From Pseudomonas bharatica CSV86 (GTDB lineage: Bacteria > Pseudomonadota > Gammaproteobacteria > Pseudomonadales > Pseudomonadaceae), in contig NZ_AMWJ02000001.1 in assembly GCF_000319305.2 (NCBI RefSeq), forward strand, positions 2,891,001-2,955,000: DNA of 64,000 nt, written 5' to 3'. A program made the translations under genes and the position numbers. Below the pieces are notes generated by a model, which worked only from the letters and a program-made list of their open reading frames with translations, made no database searches and was not told where the DNA came from. Positions 38,001 to 47,002 of this stretch are shown here, one piece after another. Within the stretch, counting starts at the first letter, position 1; each line of letters begins with the position of its first letter.

Positions 38001-39622
38001 GCTCGCTGTCCCTCGGGGAATGAAGAAGTGGATGGATTCTCGCTCGGGGCTTCACGCCACATCGCGCTCTCTTGCAGGTAGCGGGTGCGATAGCCGCTGC
38101 AGACACCGGCGTAGTAGAACGCCAGGGCCAGCAGCGCCACCACCAGCATGTCCCAGCCCGACGGAATCAGGCCGATACCGCCGAAGTCGCTGCTGCCCAG
38201 CCAGGACACCAGGGCCATGGCCGGCAGGAAGCCGATCAGCCACAGCGCCGCGTACAGGTCCTTGGCAAAACCCGTCCAGCCGGCCTTGGCCTGGAACCAG
38301 AAGAAAATCGGCAAGGCGCCCACCACCAGCAGGATCACCTGCCCGGTCAGCGGCCAGCGCGCCCAGTACAGCACCAGCGAGGCGCAGACGAAGGCGAACG
38401 GCGCGATTACCCGCATGCCCTTGATCACCAGCGGCCGCGACACATCGGCAGCGGTGCTGCGCAGGGTCATCAGGCTCACCGGGCCGGTGAGGAAGGAGAT
38501 GATCACCGCCACCGAAATCACCGCCGCCAACGCACCCCAGCCACGGAAGAAGAACAGGAAGACGAAGGACACTGCCAGGTTCAGCCACATGGCTTCGCGA
38601 GGGATGCCGTACAGCGGGTGCAGGCGGCCAAAGATCTTCGGCATGGTGTTGTTGCGTTCCATGGCGTAGATCATCCGCGCCGTGGTGGCGGTGTAGATCG
38701 AGCCGGTGCCCGACGGGCTGACAAAGGCATCCAGGTACAGGAGCATGGCCAGCCAGTTGAGGTTCAGGGCCAGGGCCAGTTGCGCCAACGGAGAATCGAA
38801 GCTCAGGCTGTGCCAGCCGGCGGCGATGCTCTCGGGGCTGACGGCGCCGATAAAGGCCACTTGCAGCAGTACGTAGATCACCAGGGCGATCAGTACCGAA
38901 GTGATCAGCGCAAAGGGAATGCTGCGCCCCGGATCACGTGCCTCGCCGGCCAGGCTGACCGGGCTCTGGAAGCCGTTGAAGCTGAACACGATGCCGCTGG
39001 CGGCCACGGCGGTGAACACGGCCGACCAGCCATACGGTGCGAAGCTGGCCTCGCTGCCATCACCGAAGTTGGCGCCGTTGAAGCCGGCCCAGATCAGGGC
39101 GACGCCGGTCAAGGCCGGGACCACCAGCTTGAACAGGGTAATCGCGGTGTTGGTGCGTACGAACAGCTTCACGCCCCAGTAGTTGAGGCCGAAATAGACC
39201 ATGACCAGTGCCGCGCTGGCCCACAGGCCGGGGGTGGTCAGTTCGCCGTTGGCGACCATGGCCCGGGCCCAGGGGTAATCCCAGGAGGCCATGTACTGGA
39301 TCGAGGCGATGGCTTCGATGGGGATCACCGAGACAATGGAAATCCAGTTGGCCCAGGCCGCCATGAAGCCCACCAGCGAGCCGTGGGAATAGCGCGCATA
39401 GCGCACCATGCCGCCGGACTCGGGGAACATCGCGCCCATTTCCGCGTAGGTCAGGGCAATGGCCAGGACCACCACGGCGCCGATCACCCAGGCCAGGATC
39501 GCGGCCGGGCCGGCGATGGCCGAAGCGTGCCAGGCGCCGAACAGCCAGCCTGAGCCGATGATGGAACCCAGGCCGGTCAGCATCAGCGACCAGGGTCCGA
39601 TATTGCGTTTGGTGGTGTGCAT
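37997..39622 (-). CDS. APC-family amino-acid permease
   Basis: A 541-residue protein with 12 or more hydrophobic segments. The N-terminal GLGSIIGSGWLFG glycine motif in the first segment marks the amino-acid/polyamine/cation superfamily. GGAGA lies 5 nt before the ATG. It precedes the M20 hydrolase on the same strand with a 4-nt overlap, so it probably imports the acylated or free amino acid that the operon degrades. Confidence 0.9.
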   Translation of the reverse strand: MHTTKRNIGPWSLMLTGLGSIIGSGWLFGAWHASAIAGPAAILAWVIGAVVVLAIALTYAEMGAMFPESGGMVRYARYSHGSLVGFMAAWANWISIVSVIPIEAIASIQYMASWDYPWARAMVANGELTTPGLWASAALVMVYFGLNYWGVKLFVRTNTAITLFKLVVPALTGVALIWAGFNGANFGDGSEASFAPYGWSAVFTAVAASGIVFSFNGFQSPVSLAGEARDPGRSIPFALITSVLIALVIYVLLQVAFIGAVSPESIAAGWHSLSFDSPLAQLALALNLNWLAMLLYLDAFVSPSGTGSIYTATTARMIYAMERNNTMPKIFGRLHPLYGIPREAMWLNLAVSFVFLFFFRGWGALAAVISVAVIISFLTGPVSLMTLRSTAADVSRPLVIKGMRVIAPFAFVCASLVLYWARWPLTGQVILLVVGALPIFFWFQAKAGWTGFAKDLYAALWLIGFLPAMALVSWLGSSDFGGIGLIPSGWDMLVVALLALAFYYAGVCSGYRTRYLQESAMWREAPSENPSTSSFPEGQRA

Positions 39623-39678
39623 CTGAGTCTCCGTTGTTGTTTTTTTAGAGGAGTGCGCTAAAGAGGACCCGCCGCTAA

Positions 39679-39771
39679 CCCTGTGGGAGCTGGCTTGCCA
39701 GCGATGAGGCCGGCAAGGGCACCTCTGTTGCCAGATAGGGCCCTATCGCTGGCAAGCCAGCTCCCACAGGG
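39679..39771. repeat. REP pair between dpaL and the APC permease
   Basis: Forward REP 39679-39712 and reverse REP 39739-39771, nearly perfect partners. It sits within a run of same-strand genes and could cause a drop in downstream expression. Confidence 0.9.
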
Positions 39772-39783
39772 ACCGCGCCGGAT

Positions 39784-40992
39784 TCAGGCGCGGGCCAGCC
39801 ACTCGCGCTGTCGGGCCAGGACCGACTCGGCGGACTCGCCCACCAGCTCGGCATACACACCCGGCGCCGTGGCGCCTTCGGTGCTGATCAGCAGCACGCG
39901 GGAATCCTTGTCCAGCCCCAGCTCGGCAGCCTGTTGCGGCGCCTTCGCCAGGCGCTGCAAGGCCGCCAGCCCGGCCACCGCCGACTCGCCGGACGCCAGC
40001 GGAATATCCCGCTCGCTGCCGGCAGCCAGGCGCCGCATCGCCAGCAGCGCCTCGTCGTCATGCAGGGTCATGAAGAAGTCGACGCTGTTCTCCAGGAACT
40101 TCCACGCCAGCGGCGAGGTTTCCCCGCAGGCCAGCCCCGCCATCACCGAGTCCACCGAGCCGCTGGCATTTGCCGCGCGCCCGGCCAGGGCGCTCTGGTA
40201 CAGGCAGTCGGCCTGGGCCGGCTCGACCATGACCAAGGTCGGCCGCTGTGCACCGTGCAACTCCCACAGGTAACTGGCGATCCCGGCCGCCAGGCCACCG
40301 ACCCCACCCTGCAGGAAGACATGGGTAAAGCCCTGGTCATAGGCCTCTACGATCTCCGCCGCGATGGTGCCGTAGCCCTGCATCACGTCCCGGGGAATCT
40401 CCTCGTAGCCGTCATAGGAGGTGTCGGACACCACCAGCCAACCATTGCGCAAGGCCAGGGCCGCAGCCTCCTCCACCGACTCGTCGTAGTTGCCGCTGAT
40501 ACGCACGATCTCGGCGTCATAGGCGGCGATCGCCTCTTCCCGTTCGACGCTGACATTGGCGTGCAGCACGATCACGCAGCGGCAGCCAAGGGTCTGTGCC
40601 GCAGCCGCCAGGGCGCGGCCGTGGTTGCCGTCGGTGGCGCTGATCACGGTGAAGCCGGCCAGGGCTTCGGCGTACTCGCCAGCGAGCAAGGTGCGGACAT
40701 TGAAATTGTGCTCGGGGAAGCGCCGCAGGATCAGGCGCACCAGGGCAATCGGCGCGCCCAGGGCCTTGAAGCTGCCCAGTGGCGAGCGCTGCGACTCGTC
40801 CTTGACCAGCAACTGGCCCACGCCCAGCTCGGCGGCCAGGTCCGGCAGGCTGTACAGCGGCGTGGCGCCACGATTGAGGCCGGCCCAGTGCGCAAGCCAG
40901 TCACGACTCTGGCCGGCCCTGGCGATGCTCATGATCTCGCGCAGGTCTTCGGGGTACGGGATACGGCGGGCGTTGCGGTTGGCTAGCAGCAT
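39784..40992 (-). CDS. dpaL: Diaminopropionate ammonia-lyase family (PLP)
   Basis: The 402-residue fold-type II PLP enzyme resembles E. coli YgeX/DpaL. The PLP lysine lies in KDESQRSPLGSFKALG near 75. The SATDGNHGRALA segment and the C-terminal ISTEGAT also fit. DpaL converts 2,3-diaminopropionate to pyruvate and two ammonia. ATG 40992 is chosen because GGAG lies 6 nt upstream; a longer frame to 41025 lacks a site. It follows the carbamoylase-type gene after 72 nt. Confidence 0.85.
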   Translation of the reverse strand: MLLANRNARRIPYPEDLREIMSIARAGQSRDWLAHWAGLNRGATPLYSLPDLAAELGVGQLLVKDESQRSPLGSFKALGAPIALVRLILRRFPEHNFNVRTLLAGEYAEALAGFTVISATDGNHGRALAAAAQTLGCRCVIVLHANVSVEREEAIAAYDAEIVRISGNYDESVEEAAALALRNGWLVVSDTSYDGYEEIPRDVMQGYGTIAAEIVEAYDQGFTHVFLQGGVGGLAAGIASYLWELHGAQRPTLVMVEPAQADCLYQSALAGRAANASGSVDSVMAGLACGETSPLAWKFLENSVDFFMTLHDDEALLAMRRLAAGSERDIPLASGESAVAGLAALQRLAKAPQQAAELGLDKDSRVLLISTEGATAPGVYAELVGESAESVLARQREWLARA

Positions 40993-41064
40993 TGCAGTCT
41001 CCATCAGGCAAAGGGGTGCCGTCACCGATGGCGTGGGGCATCGGCGTTGGCGTTTGCAAAGGGG

Positions 41065-42294
41065 TCAGGCGAGTCGGCGGGCGACCACGTCCAGCAGGAC
41101 TTCGGCGCCCATCACCAACTGCGCGTCATCGGTGTGCTCGCGAGGGTTGTGGCTGATGCCGCCACGGCTGGGCACGAAGATCATCGCCGCCGGGGCGATA
41201 CGGGCGATCATCTGCGCGTCGTGGCCGGCACCGGAGGTCATGCGCCGGTGGCTCAGGCCCAGGCGCACGGCGCTGGCTTCGATCTGGTCGGCCAGGGTGG
41301 CGTCGAAGATCACCGGTTCGAAACGCACCAGGCGCTCGCTGGAAATCTTCACGCCCTCCTCTGCGGCGATCCGCTCGAGGAAAGCGGCAAAGCGTTGTTC
41401 GGCCTGTTGCAGGCGGGCTTCGTCAGGGTCACGTAGATCGACGGTGAACACCGCCCTGCGCGGAATCACGTTGATCACATTGGGTTCGAAGGCGATGCAG
41501 CCGGTGGTGGCCAGGGTGCTGCCGGCGTCGCGAGCGATGGCGCGCGCCTCGGCTACCGCGGCACAGGCTACGTAGCCGGCGTCATGGCGCAGTCGGGTCG
41601 GCGTGGTACCGGCATGATTGGCATTGCCCTGCACCGTCACCTGCTGCCAGGAAATGCCCTGGAGGTTTTCCACCACGCCGATCTGGATGCCCTCGGCCTC
41701 GAGGATCGGGCCCTGCTCGATATGCAACTCGAGGTATTCATGCGGCACGATGGCGCCGGGTTGCAGGTCGCCGGCGTAGCCGATGCGGGCCAGCTCGTCG
41801 CCCAGGCGGGTGCCGTCGGTGCCAAGGGTATCCAGCGCCACCTGCACCTCCAGGCCGCCGGCATACACCAAGGAGCCCATCATGTCCGGCTGATAGCGCA
41901 CGCCCTCCTCGTTGGTGAAGGCACCGACGGTGATCGGCCGCGACGGCAGCACGCCGGCGTCACGGTAGGCGCGGATCACCGCGAGCCCGGCGAGCACGCC
42001 GTAGCAGCCATCGAGGGCGCCGGCATTGGTCACGGTGTCGATATGCGAGCCCATCATCAGTGGCGCCAGCGCCTCGCCGGAGGCAGCCGGCAAGGTGCCA
42101 AAGATATTGCCGATGCGGTCGATGCGCACCTCCAGGTCCAGCGCCTTCATCCAGGCCACCACCTGGTCGCGCCCGGCCTTTTCGGCATCGGTCAGGGCGA
42201 TGCGGGTGCGGCCGCCCTGCACCGGGTCGGCGCCCAGTTCGCCAAGGATGCGGATCTGCTCCAGCAGCAGCGCGCCGTCGAGTTGAAGGTTCAT
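41065..42294 (-). CDS. Zn-dependent hydrolase of the allantoate amidohydrolase/N-carbamoyl-L-amino-acid hydrolase family
   Basis: A 409-residue M20/M28-type enzyme with metal-binding motifs GSHIDTVTNAGALDG, FTNEEGVRY, ELHIEQGPILE and a C-terminal GGISHNPREHT. Members hydrolyse carbamoyl or ureido groups from amino acids or allantoate. Next to diaminopropionate ammonia-lyase, it may release diaminopropionate from an N-carbamoyl or similar derivative; E. coli clusters ygeX with the related ygeY and hyuA in a comparable way. GGAG lies about 8 nt before the ATG. It is first in the operon and divergent from the Lrp gene. Confidence 0.88.
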   Translation of the reverse strand: MNLQLDGALLLEQIRILGELGADPVQGGRTRIALTDAEKAGRDQVVAWMKALDLEVRIDRIGNIFGTLPAASGEALAPLMMGSHIDTVTNAGALDGCYGVLAGLAVIRAYRDAGVLPSRPITVGAFTNEEGVRYQPDMMGSLVYAGGLEVQVALDTLGTDGTRLGDELARIGYAGDLQPGAIVPHEYLELHIEQGPILEAEGIQIGVVENLQGISWQQVTVQGNANHAGTTPTRLRHDAGYVACAAVAEARAIARDAGSTLATTGCIAFEPNVINVIPRRAVFTVDLRDPDEARLQQAEQRFAAFLERIAAEEGVKISSERLVRFEPVIFDATLADQIEASAVRLGLSHRRMTSGAGHDAQMIARIAPAAMIFVPSRGGISHNPREHTDDAQLVMGAEVLLDVVARRLA

Positions 42295-42371
42295 CCAGGT
42301 ACTCCAAGGGGTGTTCGTCGATGAGGGAAATGCTATTTCAATGCGATGGAGTTATTTCTTGATTTTCGCCC

Positions 42372-42392
42372 CGGAAATGAATTTTTATTCCG
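42372..42392. promoter_or_regulatory. AT-rich imperfect palindrome between the hydrolase and lrp-type genes
   Basis: CGGAAAT and ATTCCG flank an AT-rich centre, the general form of Lrp/AsnC sites. It lies about 30 bp before the regulator gene. Confidence 0.35.
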
Positions 42393-42422
42393 AATTCGCC
42401 TTCACTCAGGAAATCCACTGTC

Positions 42423-42884
42423 ATGAGTCTGGATCCGTTCGACCTCGCCCTGCTCGACGCTGTGCAGCAGGACGCCACCACCTCGCAGCAGGACCTCGGC
42501 GCCCGGGTCAATCTCTCCCCCGCGGCGGTCAATCGTCGTCTGAAGAAGCTCAATGCCGAGGGCGTGGTGCGCAAGACGGTGTCGTTGGTGGACCCGGTGG
42601 CGGTCGGCTACGGCCTGACGGTGATCACCGAAGTGGAAGTCGAGAACGAACGCCTCGACCTGCTCGACGCCATGAAACGCACCTTCCTCGCCTGCCCGCA
42701 GGTGCAGCAGTGCTACTACGTGGCCGGGGAATGCGACTTCGTGCTGATCATGGCGGTGCGCAACATGGAGCAGTACACCGAGCTGACGCGGACGCTGTTC
42801 TTCGAAAGCAACAACGTCAAGCGCTTCAAGACTTTGGTGTCGATGAGCAATGTGAAGGTCGGGCTGGATGTACCGGTCACCTAG
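42423..42884 (+). CDS. Lrp/AsnC-family regulator
   Basis: The 153-residue protein has the N-terminal HTH (DLALLDAVQQ to LSPAAVNRRLKKLNAEG) and a RAM-type ligand-binding domain (CYYVAGECDFVLIMAVRN). This is a standard length for the family. It is divergent from the hydrolase/dpaL/permease operon and probably controls it in response to an amino acid. Its stop codon overlaps the stop of the convergent TauE/SafE gene by 4 nt. Confidence 0.93.
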   Translation: MSLDPFDLALLDAVQQDATTSQQDLGARVNLSPAAVNRRLKKLNAEGVVRKTVSLVDPVAVGYGLTVITEVEVENERLDLLDAMKRTFLACPQVQQCYYVAGECDFVLIMAVRNMEQYTELTRTLFFESNNVKRFKTLVSMSNVKVGLDVPVT

Positions 42885-43624
42885 AGGAAGTGCGGCAGGG
42901 ACTGGGCGATCAGCAGGATGCCGGCCAGTCCCAACAGCCCCAGGACCACGCGACGGAACCCGACATCACTGAAATGCCGGTACAGGCGCACGCCAAGCAG
43001 GGTCGGCAGCAGCACGCTGAGAATCACCACGGGGAACAGGCCCAGCGCCTCGGTGGTAATGGTCCCGGCCACCACGTAGGTCATCATCGTCAGCAGTTGC
43101 ATGGCCAGGTTGAAGCCCTGGATCACCGAGCGCTGGGTATCCCGGTCCCAGCCCTTGAGCACCGCCCACAATGCCGTTGCCGGGCCGGTCAGGCCGCCGA
43201 GACCGCCCATGACTCCACCAACCACGCCTACTGCAGCATCCGCCCCGGCACCGCCGATGCGGATTCGCGGCAGGCTGGAAGAGAACAGCATCAGCGGGCA
43301 CCACAGGGCCAGGACGATGCCCACCAGCAGGCGGAACAGCAGCGGGTCGATCTGGTGCAGCAGGAGGACGCCCACGGGCACGCCGATCAGGCCGCCGATC
43401 ACCATGGGCAGCAGGTGCTCGCGTTTCAGGCCGCGGCGCAGGGTGCGGGCAGCGAGCAACTGGCCGGTGAGCGAGCCGCAGACCACCAGCGGCCCGGTCA
43501 ATCCCGGCGGTACGGCCCAGGCCCACACGGCCATGGCCACCAGGCCGAAGTTGGAGCCGGACAGGCCCTGGACGAAGCCGGCGAGGATGGCGCCGAAGAT
43601 GATGATGAGCCAGAGGGAGTCCAT
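42881..43624 (-). CDS. TauE/SafE-family permease
   Basis: The 247-residue membrane protein has about eight hydrophobic segments. The repeated pattern of the family is visible (GAILAGFVQGLSGSNFGLVA and GGVMGGLGGLTGPATALWAV). Members export sulfite, sulfoacetate or other organic anions. ATG 43624 begins the conserved part; upstream frame to 43711 is Pro-rich and unlikely to be translated. Confidence 0.88.
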   Translation of the reverse strand: MDSLWLIIIFGAILAGFVQGLSGSNFGLVAMAVWAWAVPPGLTGPLVVCGSLTGQLLAARTLRRGLKREHLLPMVIGGLIGVPVGVLLLHQIDPLLFRLLVGIVLALWCPLMLFSSSLPRIRIGGAGADAAVGVVGGVMGGLGGLTGPATALWAVLKGWDRDTQRSVIQGFNLAMQLLTMMTYVVAGTITTEALGLFPVVILSVLLPTLLGVRLYRHFSDVGFRRVVLGLLGLAGILLIAQSLPHFL

Positions 43625-43726
43625 GGGTGCCCGAAGGTGCAAAAGGGCTGGAGGATAGGCTGTTGGGGGTGGTTGATAAAGGTCCAATCGGGGCCTGTGT
43701 GGGGGGGCCAAATCGTGCCCGGCTTT

Positions 43727-43817
43727 CGGGCCTCATCGCTGGCAGGCCAGCACCCACAGGGTCAGCACCACCCTTGAGAGCCCTGCAATACCTGTGGGAG
43801 CTGGCTTGCCAGCGATT
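43727..43817. repeat. REP pair upstream of the TauE/SafE gene
   Basis: A reverse REP at 43727-43761, diverged (GGCAGGCCAGCACCCACAGG), and a forward REP at 43790-43817. The rest of the 234-nt gap has no gene. Confidence 0.85.
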
Positions 43818-43858
43818 GCTGTGGTGAATTCACCACAGCAACCCAAGTCAGGCCTTAT

Positions 43859-44686
43859 CTAGACGCCCTGCGGCATCTCTCCCCGCGCCAGCCGGGCATT
43901 GATGTCCTCGATCACCGCCGGCAACCCGGCAATGGTGTCGATCAGGTAGTGCGGCCGCGAGCCTTCGAACATCCGCCCGATCCGCGCCCGCTGCGCTTCC
44001 AGTTGGTCAGCCGGCAGGTTCTGGTACTGCTCCCAGGTGAGCCCCAGCGCATTCCCCGAACAGGTCAGCGCCACCGTCCACATCCCGGCACTGCGCCCTT
44101 CGAGGATCCCCGGCCAGGTGTCGTCGACCTTGACGCAGGCGGCTACGTCATCGATGCCCAGGGCGATCACGTTGGCCAGGGACTGCGCCGGATACGGTCG
44201 GCCATTGGGCACTTCGTCGGTGGCCACCACATGATCCGGGCTGTAGCCGTTGGCCGCAGCCAGCTCCACGACCTTGGCCATGACCACCTTGGGGTAGCCG
44301 GAACAGGTACCGATCTTCAGGCCCTTGCCGCGCAGTTCGGCAATCGCCTCCAGCGCACCGGGGATCAGCGCCGAGTGCAGGCCGATCTTGTCGATCTGCA
44401 GCGGCATGAAGCGCTCGTAGATGGCCGTGACATCCTCGTCGCTCGGCGTACGGCCGAAGCGTGCCCGATAACGCTCGGCGATCGCCGGCTGGTCGCACAG
44501 GGTGCGGATATGGTCCCACTTGCCCATGCCCATGGGACCGCGGGCTTCTTCCAGGGACACCTCGACACCGAACTCGGCAAAGGCCTCGACGAAGATCTGG
44601 GTCGGGGCAAAGGAGCCGAAGTCGACGACGGTGCCGGCCCAGTCGAGGATCGCGGCTTGCAGGCGTTTGGGTTGCTGGTAGTTCAT
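43859..44686 (-). CDS. phnX: Phosphonoacetaldehyde hydrolase (phosphonatase)
   Basis: The 275-residue HAD enzyme has nucleophile motif [12 protein letters not shown] at 13-24. The PhnX-specific Schiff-base lysine is in [11 protein letters not shown] near 55, and the [14 protein letters not shown] [10 protein letters not shown] motif is also present. It splits phosphonoacetaldehyde into acetaldehyde and phosphate. It is the last gene of the phosphonate transcription unit, 37 nt after a LysR gene. GGAGA precedes the ATG. No phnW transaminase is present in the window. Confidence 0.95.
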   Translation of the reverse strand: MNYQQPKRLQAAILDWAGTVVDFGSFAPTQIFVEAFAEFGVEVSLEEARGPMGMGKWDHIRTLCDQPAIAERYRARFGRTPSDEDVTAIYERFMPLQIDKIGLHSALIPGALEAIAELRGKGLKIGTCSGYPKVVMAKVVELAAANGYSPDHVVATDEVPNGRPYPAQSLANVIALGIDDVAACVKVDDTWPGILEGRSAGMWTVALTCSGNALGLTWEQYQNLPADQLEAQRARIGRMFEGSRPHYLIDTIAGLPAVIEDINARLARGEMPQGV

Positions 44687-44723
44687 GCTGGATCTCCAGT
44701 GACAGTCAGGGAACGAATGAGGT

Positions 44724-45584
44724 TCAGGCCGGCGCGTCGAACAACTCGGCGATCATCGCGCGGTTGCGCCGCAGCGCCAGGCAACACAGGTGGTAATCGA
44801 TATGGAACGGGTGATCGACGAAGGTGATTGGTCGCGTCCCCGGGGTTTCTGCGTATTCCACGGCAGAGACGAAACCGATGCCGATCCCCCGGGCGATTGC
44901 ATGGACGATGGCTTCGCGGCTGTTGAGTTGCATGGCGCAGTCGAGCTCGATCCCGGCATGCCGGCAGGTTTCCTCGACCAGTTGTCGGGTGCGAGAAGAC
45001 GGCTCGCGCAAGACCAGGCGCTCGCCGCGCAGTTGCTCGATATGCACCTGCTCCTGCTGCGCCCAGGGATGGTCGTCGCGGACCACGGCGATGATCGGAT
45101 AGCGCCGGTACAATCGGGTATGCAGGCGCTGGTCGAACTCAGACAACGCGAGGATCGCCAGGTCGATATCGAAGCTGTACAGCCGCTCCAGGGTCTCGTG
45201 CTCCGGGGAGAACGAGGTTTCCAGCTTGATGTCCGGGTACTGCTGCATCAGTTCGTAGGTGAGGTTCATGGCGATCGGCGGCGACACCGCACCGATGCGC
45301 AGCAGCCCGGCCTTGCGCTCGCGGAAGCTGTGCAGCAACTGGATGGCTTCGTCTTCCTGGCCGAACAGGCCCTGGGTAATGCCATGCAACTGCCGCCCCG
45401 CCGCACTCAACTCGATAAAGCGCCCGCGGCGGTGGAACAGCTCGACGGCGAACATCTGCTCCAGTGCAGCAACCTGCTCGCTGACGGTCGGCTGGCCGAC
45501 GCTGAGGTATTCGGCAGCCTGGGTGAAACTGCCGGTGCAGGCCACGGCGTGAAACGAGCGCAGCCATTTGTGGTACTGGTACAT
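44724..45584 (-). CDS. LysR-family regulator inside the phosphonate operon
   Basis: The 286-residue protein has [23 protein letters not shown] and the following [18 protein letters not shown]. It closely matches the style of the LysR at 50793 (LFHRRGRRAELSTVGRQL), so the two look like paralogs. ATG 45584 begins the family N-terminus ([11 protein letters not shown]); an upstream frame to 45617 is not needed. It lies between the MFS and phnX genes on the same strand. Confidence 0.9.
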   Translation of the reverse strand: MYQYHKWLRSFHAVACTGSFTQAAEYLSVGQPTVSEQVAALEQMFAVELFHRRGRFIELSAAGRQLHGITQGLFGQEDEAIQLLHSFRERKAGLLRIGAVSPPIAMNLTYELMQQYPDIKLETSFSPEHETLERLYSFDIDLAILALSEFDQRLHTRLYRRYPIIAVVRDDHPWAQQEQVHIEQLRGERLVLREPSSRTRQLVEETCRHAGIELDCAMQLNSREAIVHAIARGIGIGFVSAVEYAETPGTRPITFVDHPFHIDYHLCCLALRRNRAMIAELFDAPA

Positions 45585-45613
45585 GGGTTGGCCTTTTCCA
45601 GGGTCGGGACGGA

Positions 45614-46912
45614 TCAACGGCGCACGAACAGCGCCACCACGGCACTGCCAACGCAGGCACTGGCCACCACGATGAAAATCAGCGAGGTATTGCCGGTGCT
45701 GTCCAGCAGGCTGCCGATCAAGGGCTCACAGAGCCCGGCGAACAGGTACGAAGAGAAGTTCATCACCCCGGTCGCAGTCCCGGCGCGGCGGGCGCCGACC
45801 AGGTCGGGACACAGCGCCCAGAAGCTCGAGGCCGGGCCGTAGACGAAGAAGCCGCAGAGGAACAAGGCCGCCAGGCCGATGCCGCTATGGGCCGGCAGGC
45901 TCCACATCCACAGGCTGGTGGCAGCACCGAGGACCATGTAGAGCATGATCGCCAGGTAGCGTTTGGAGCCGAACAACCTGTCCGAGATCCAGCCATTGCT
46001 CAGCGCACCCACCGCCATGCCCACCGGCAGGGCCACGGTGATCCACTTCGGATCGATCCAGCCATCGCCATGCTTCCAGTCGGCGCCGAGGAAGTGCACC
46101 GGAACCCAGACGATCAGGCCGTAGCGCGCCGCGTTCTGGAAGCCCAGGGACACGGCGGCGATCAGCAGGCGTACGTTCTTGAGCACCGCCTTGTAGCGTT
46201 GCGCGGCAGTTTCCTGTGCATCGCTGGCGACTTCATGGCCCTTGTCGTCGGCGTTGGCCACACCGGTGTCGGCCAAGGGCTCGAAGCCGAGGTCCTGCGG
46301 GCGGTCACGGGCAATCAAGTAGAACAGGATGCCGCCGGCCAGCATCAGCAAGACCGGCAAGCGGAAGATCCAGCGCCACTCCAGGTGCAGGACTTCCAGC
46401 ACCACCATCGAGGTGACATAGGACAGGATCGACGCGCAGCCGGCGGCGAACACATAGAAGCCATAGACCTTGCCGCGCTCGGACACGCCCCACCAGTTCG
46501 ACAGCAGCCGGCTGCCCGGCGCCCAGCCCAGGGCCTGGAGGTAGCCGTTCAGGGCCCAGGGCAGGATCAGGCTGATGAAGCCGGTGGCGAAGCTGGTGAG
46601 CCAGTTGGCCGCGCAGGACAGCACCGCGCCGAGGCTCATGATGCGCCGACCACCGTAGCTGTCGGCGAGACTGCCATTGATCGCCTGGCCGATGGCGTAG
46701 GCCCAGAGCATGGCGGCGGAGATCCAGCCGAGGGTTTCCTTGCTCAGGCCGAACTCGGCCTGGATCCCGGGGATGGCGAAACCGAAGGTCTGTCGGCCGG
46801 TATAGAAGAACAGGTAGCAGAACATTGCGGCCAGGAGCATGCGCCACTGGGCCAGGCGAAAGGACGAATGGGCAGGCACGGCAGGAGCAGACAGGGATTG
46901 CGCACGGTTCAT
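45614..46912 (-). CDS. MFS transporter, organophosphate-antiporter (UhpC/GlpT) type
   Basis: A 432-residue, 12-segment protein. The N-terminal YLFFYTGRQTFGFAIPGIQ, with an Arg in the first segment, and SLADSYGGRRIM resemble the organophosphate:phosphate antiporters. In this cluster it could carry a phosphonate in addition to the ABC importer. AAGGAA lies 9 nt before the ATG. The 90-nt leader to the dehydrogenase gene contains a GCGGCG-TCGC-CGCCGC hairpin (46941-46956). Confidence 0.87.
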   Translation of the reverse strand: MNRAQSLSAPAVPAHSSFRLAQWRMLLAAMFCYLFFYTGRQTFGFAIPGIQAEFGLSKETLGWISAAMLWAYAIGQAINGSLADSYGGRRIMSLGAVLSCAANWLTSFATGFISLILPWALNGYLQALGWAPGSRLLSNWWGVSERGKVYGFYVFAAGCASILSYVTSMVVLEVLHLEWRWIFRLPVLLMLAGGILFYLIARDRPQDLGFEPLADTGVANADDKGHEVASDAQETAAQRYKAVLKNVRLLIAAVSLGFQNAARYGLIVWVPVHFLGADWKHGDGWIDPKWITVALPVGMAVGALSNGWISDRLFGSKRYLAIMLYMVLGAATSLWMWSLPAHSGIGLAALFLCGFFVYGPASSFWALCPDLVGARRAGTATGVMNFSSYLFAGLCEPLIGSLLDSTGNTSLIFIVVASACVGSAVVALFVRR

Positions 46913-47002
46913 GAGGCTTTTTCCTTGTTGTTATGCGCCCGCGGCGTCGCCGCCGCAAGCTGGCATTCTCGTGGGTGCGACAAAAACAGCAAAAAAGGCG
47001 TG

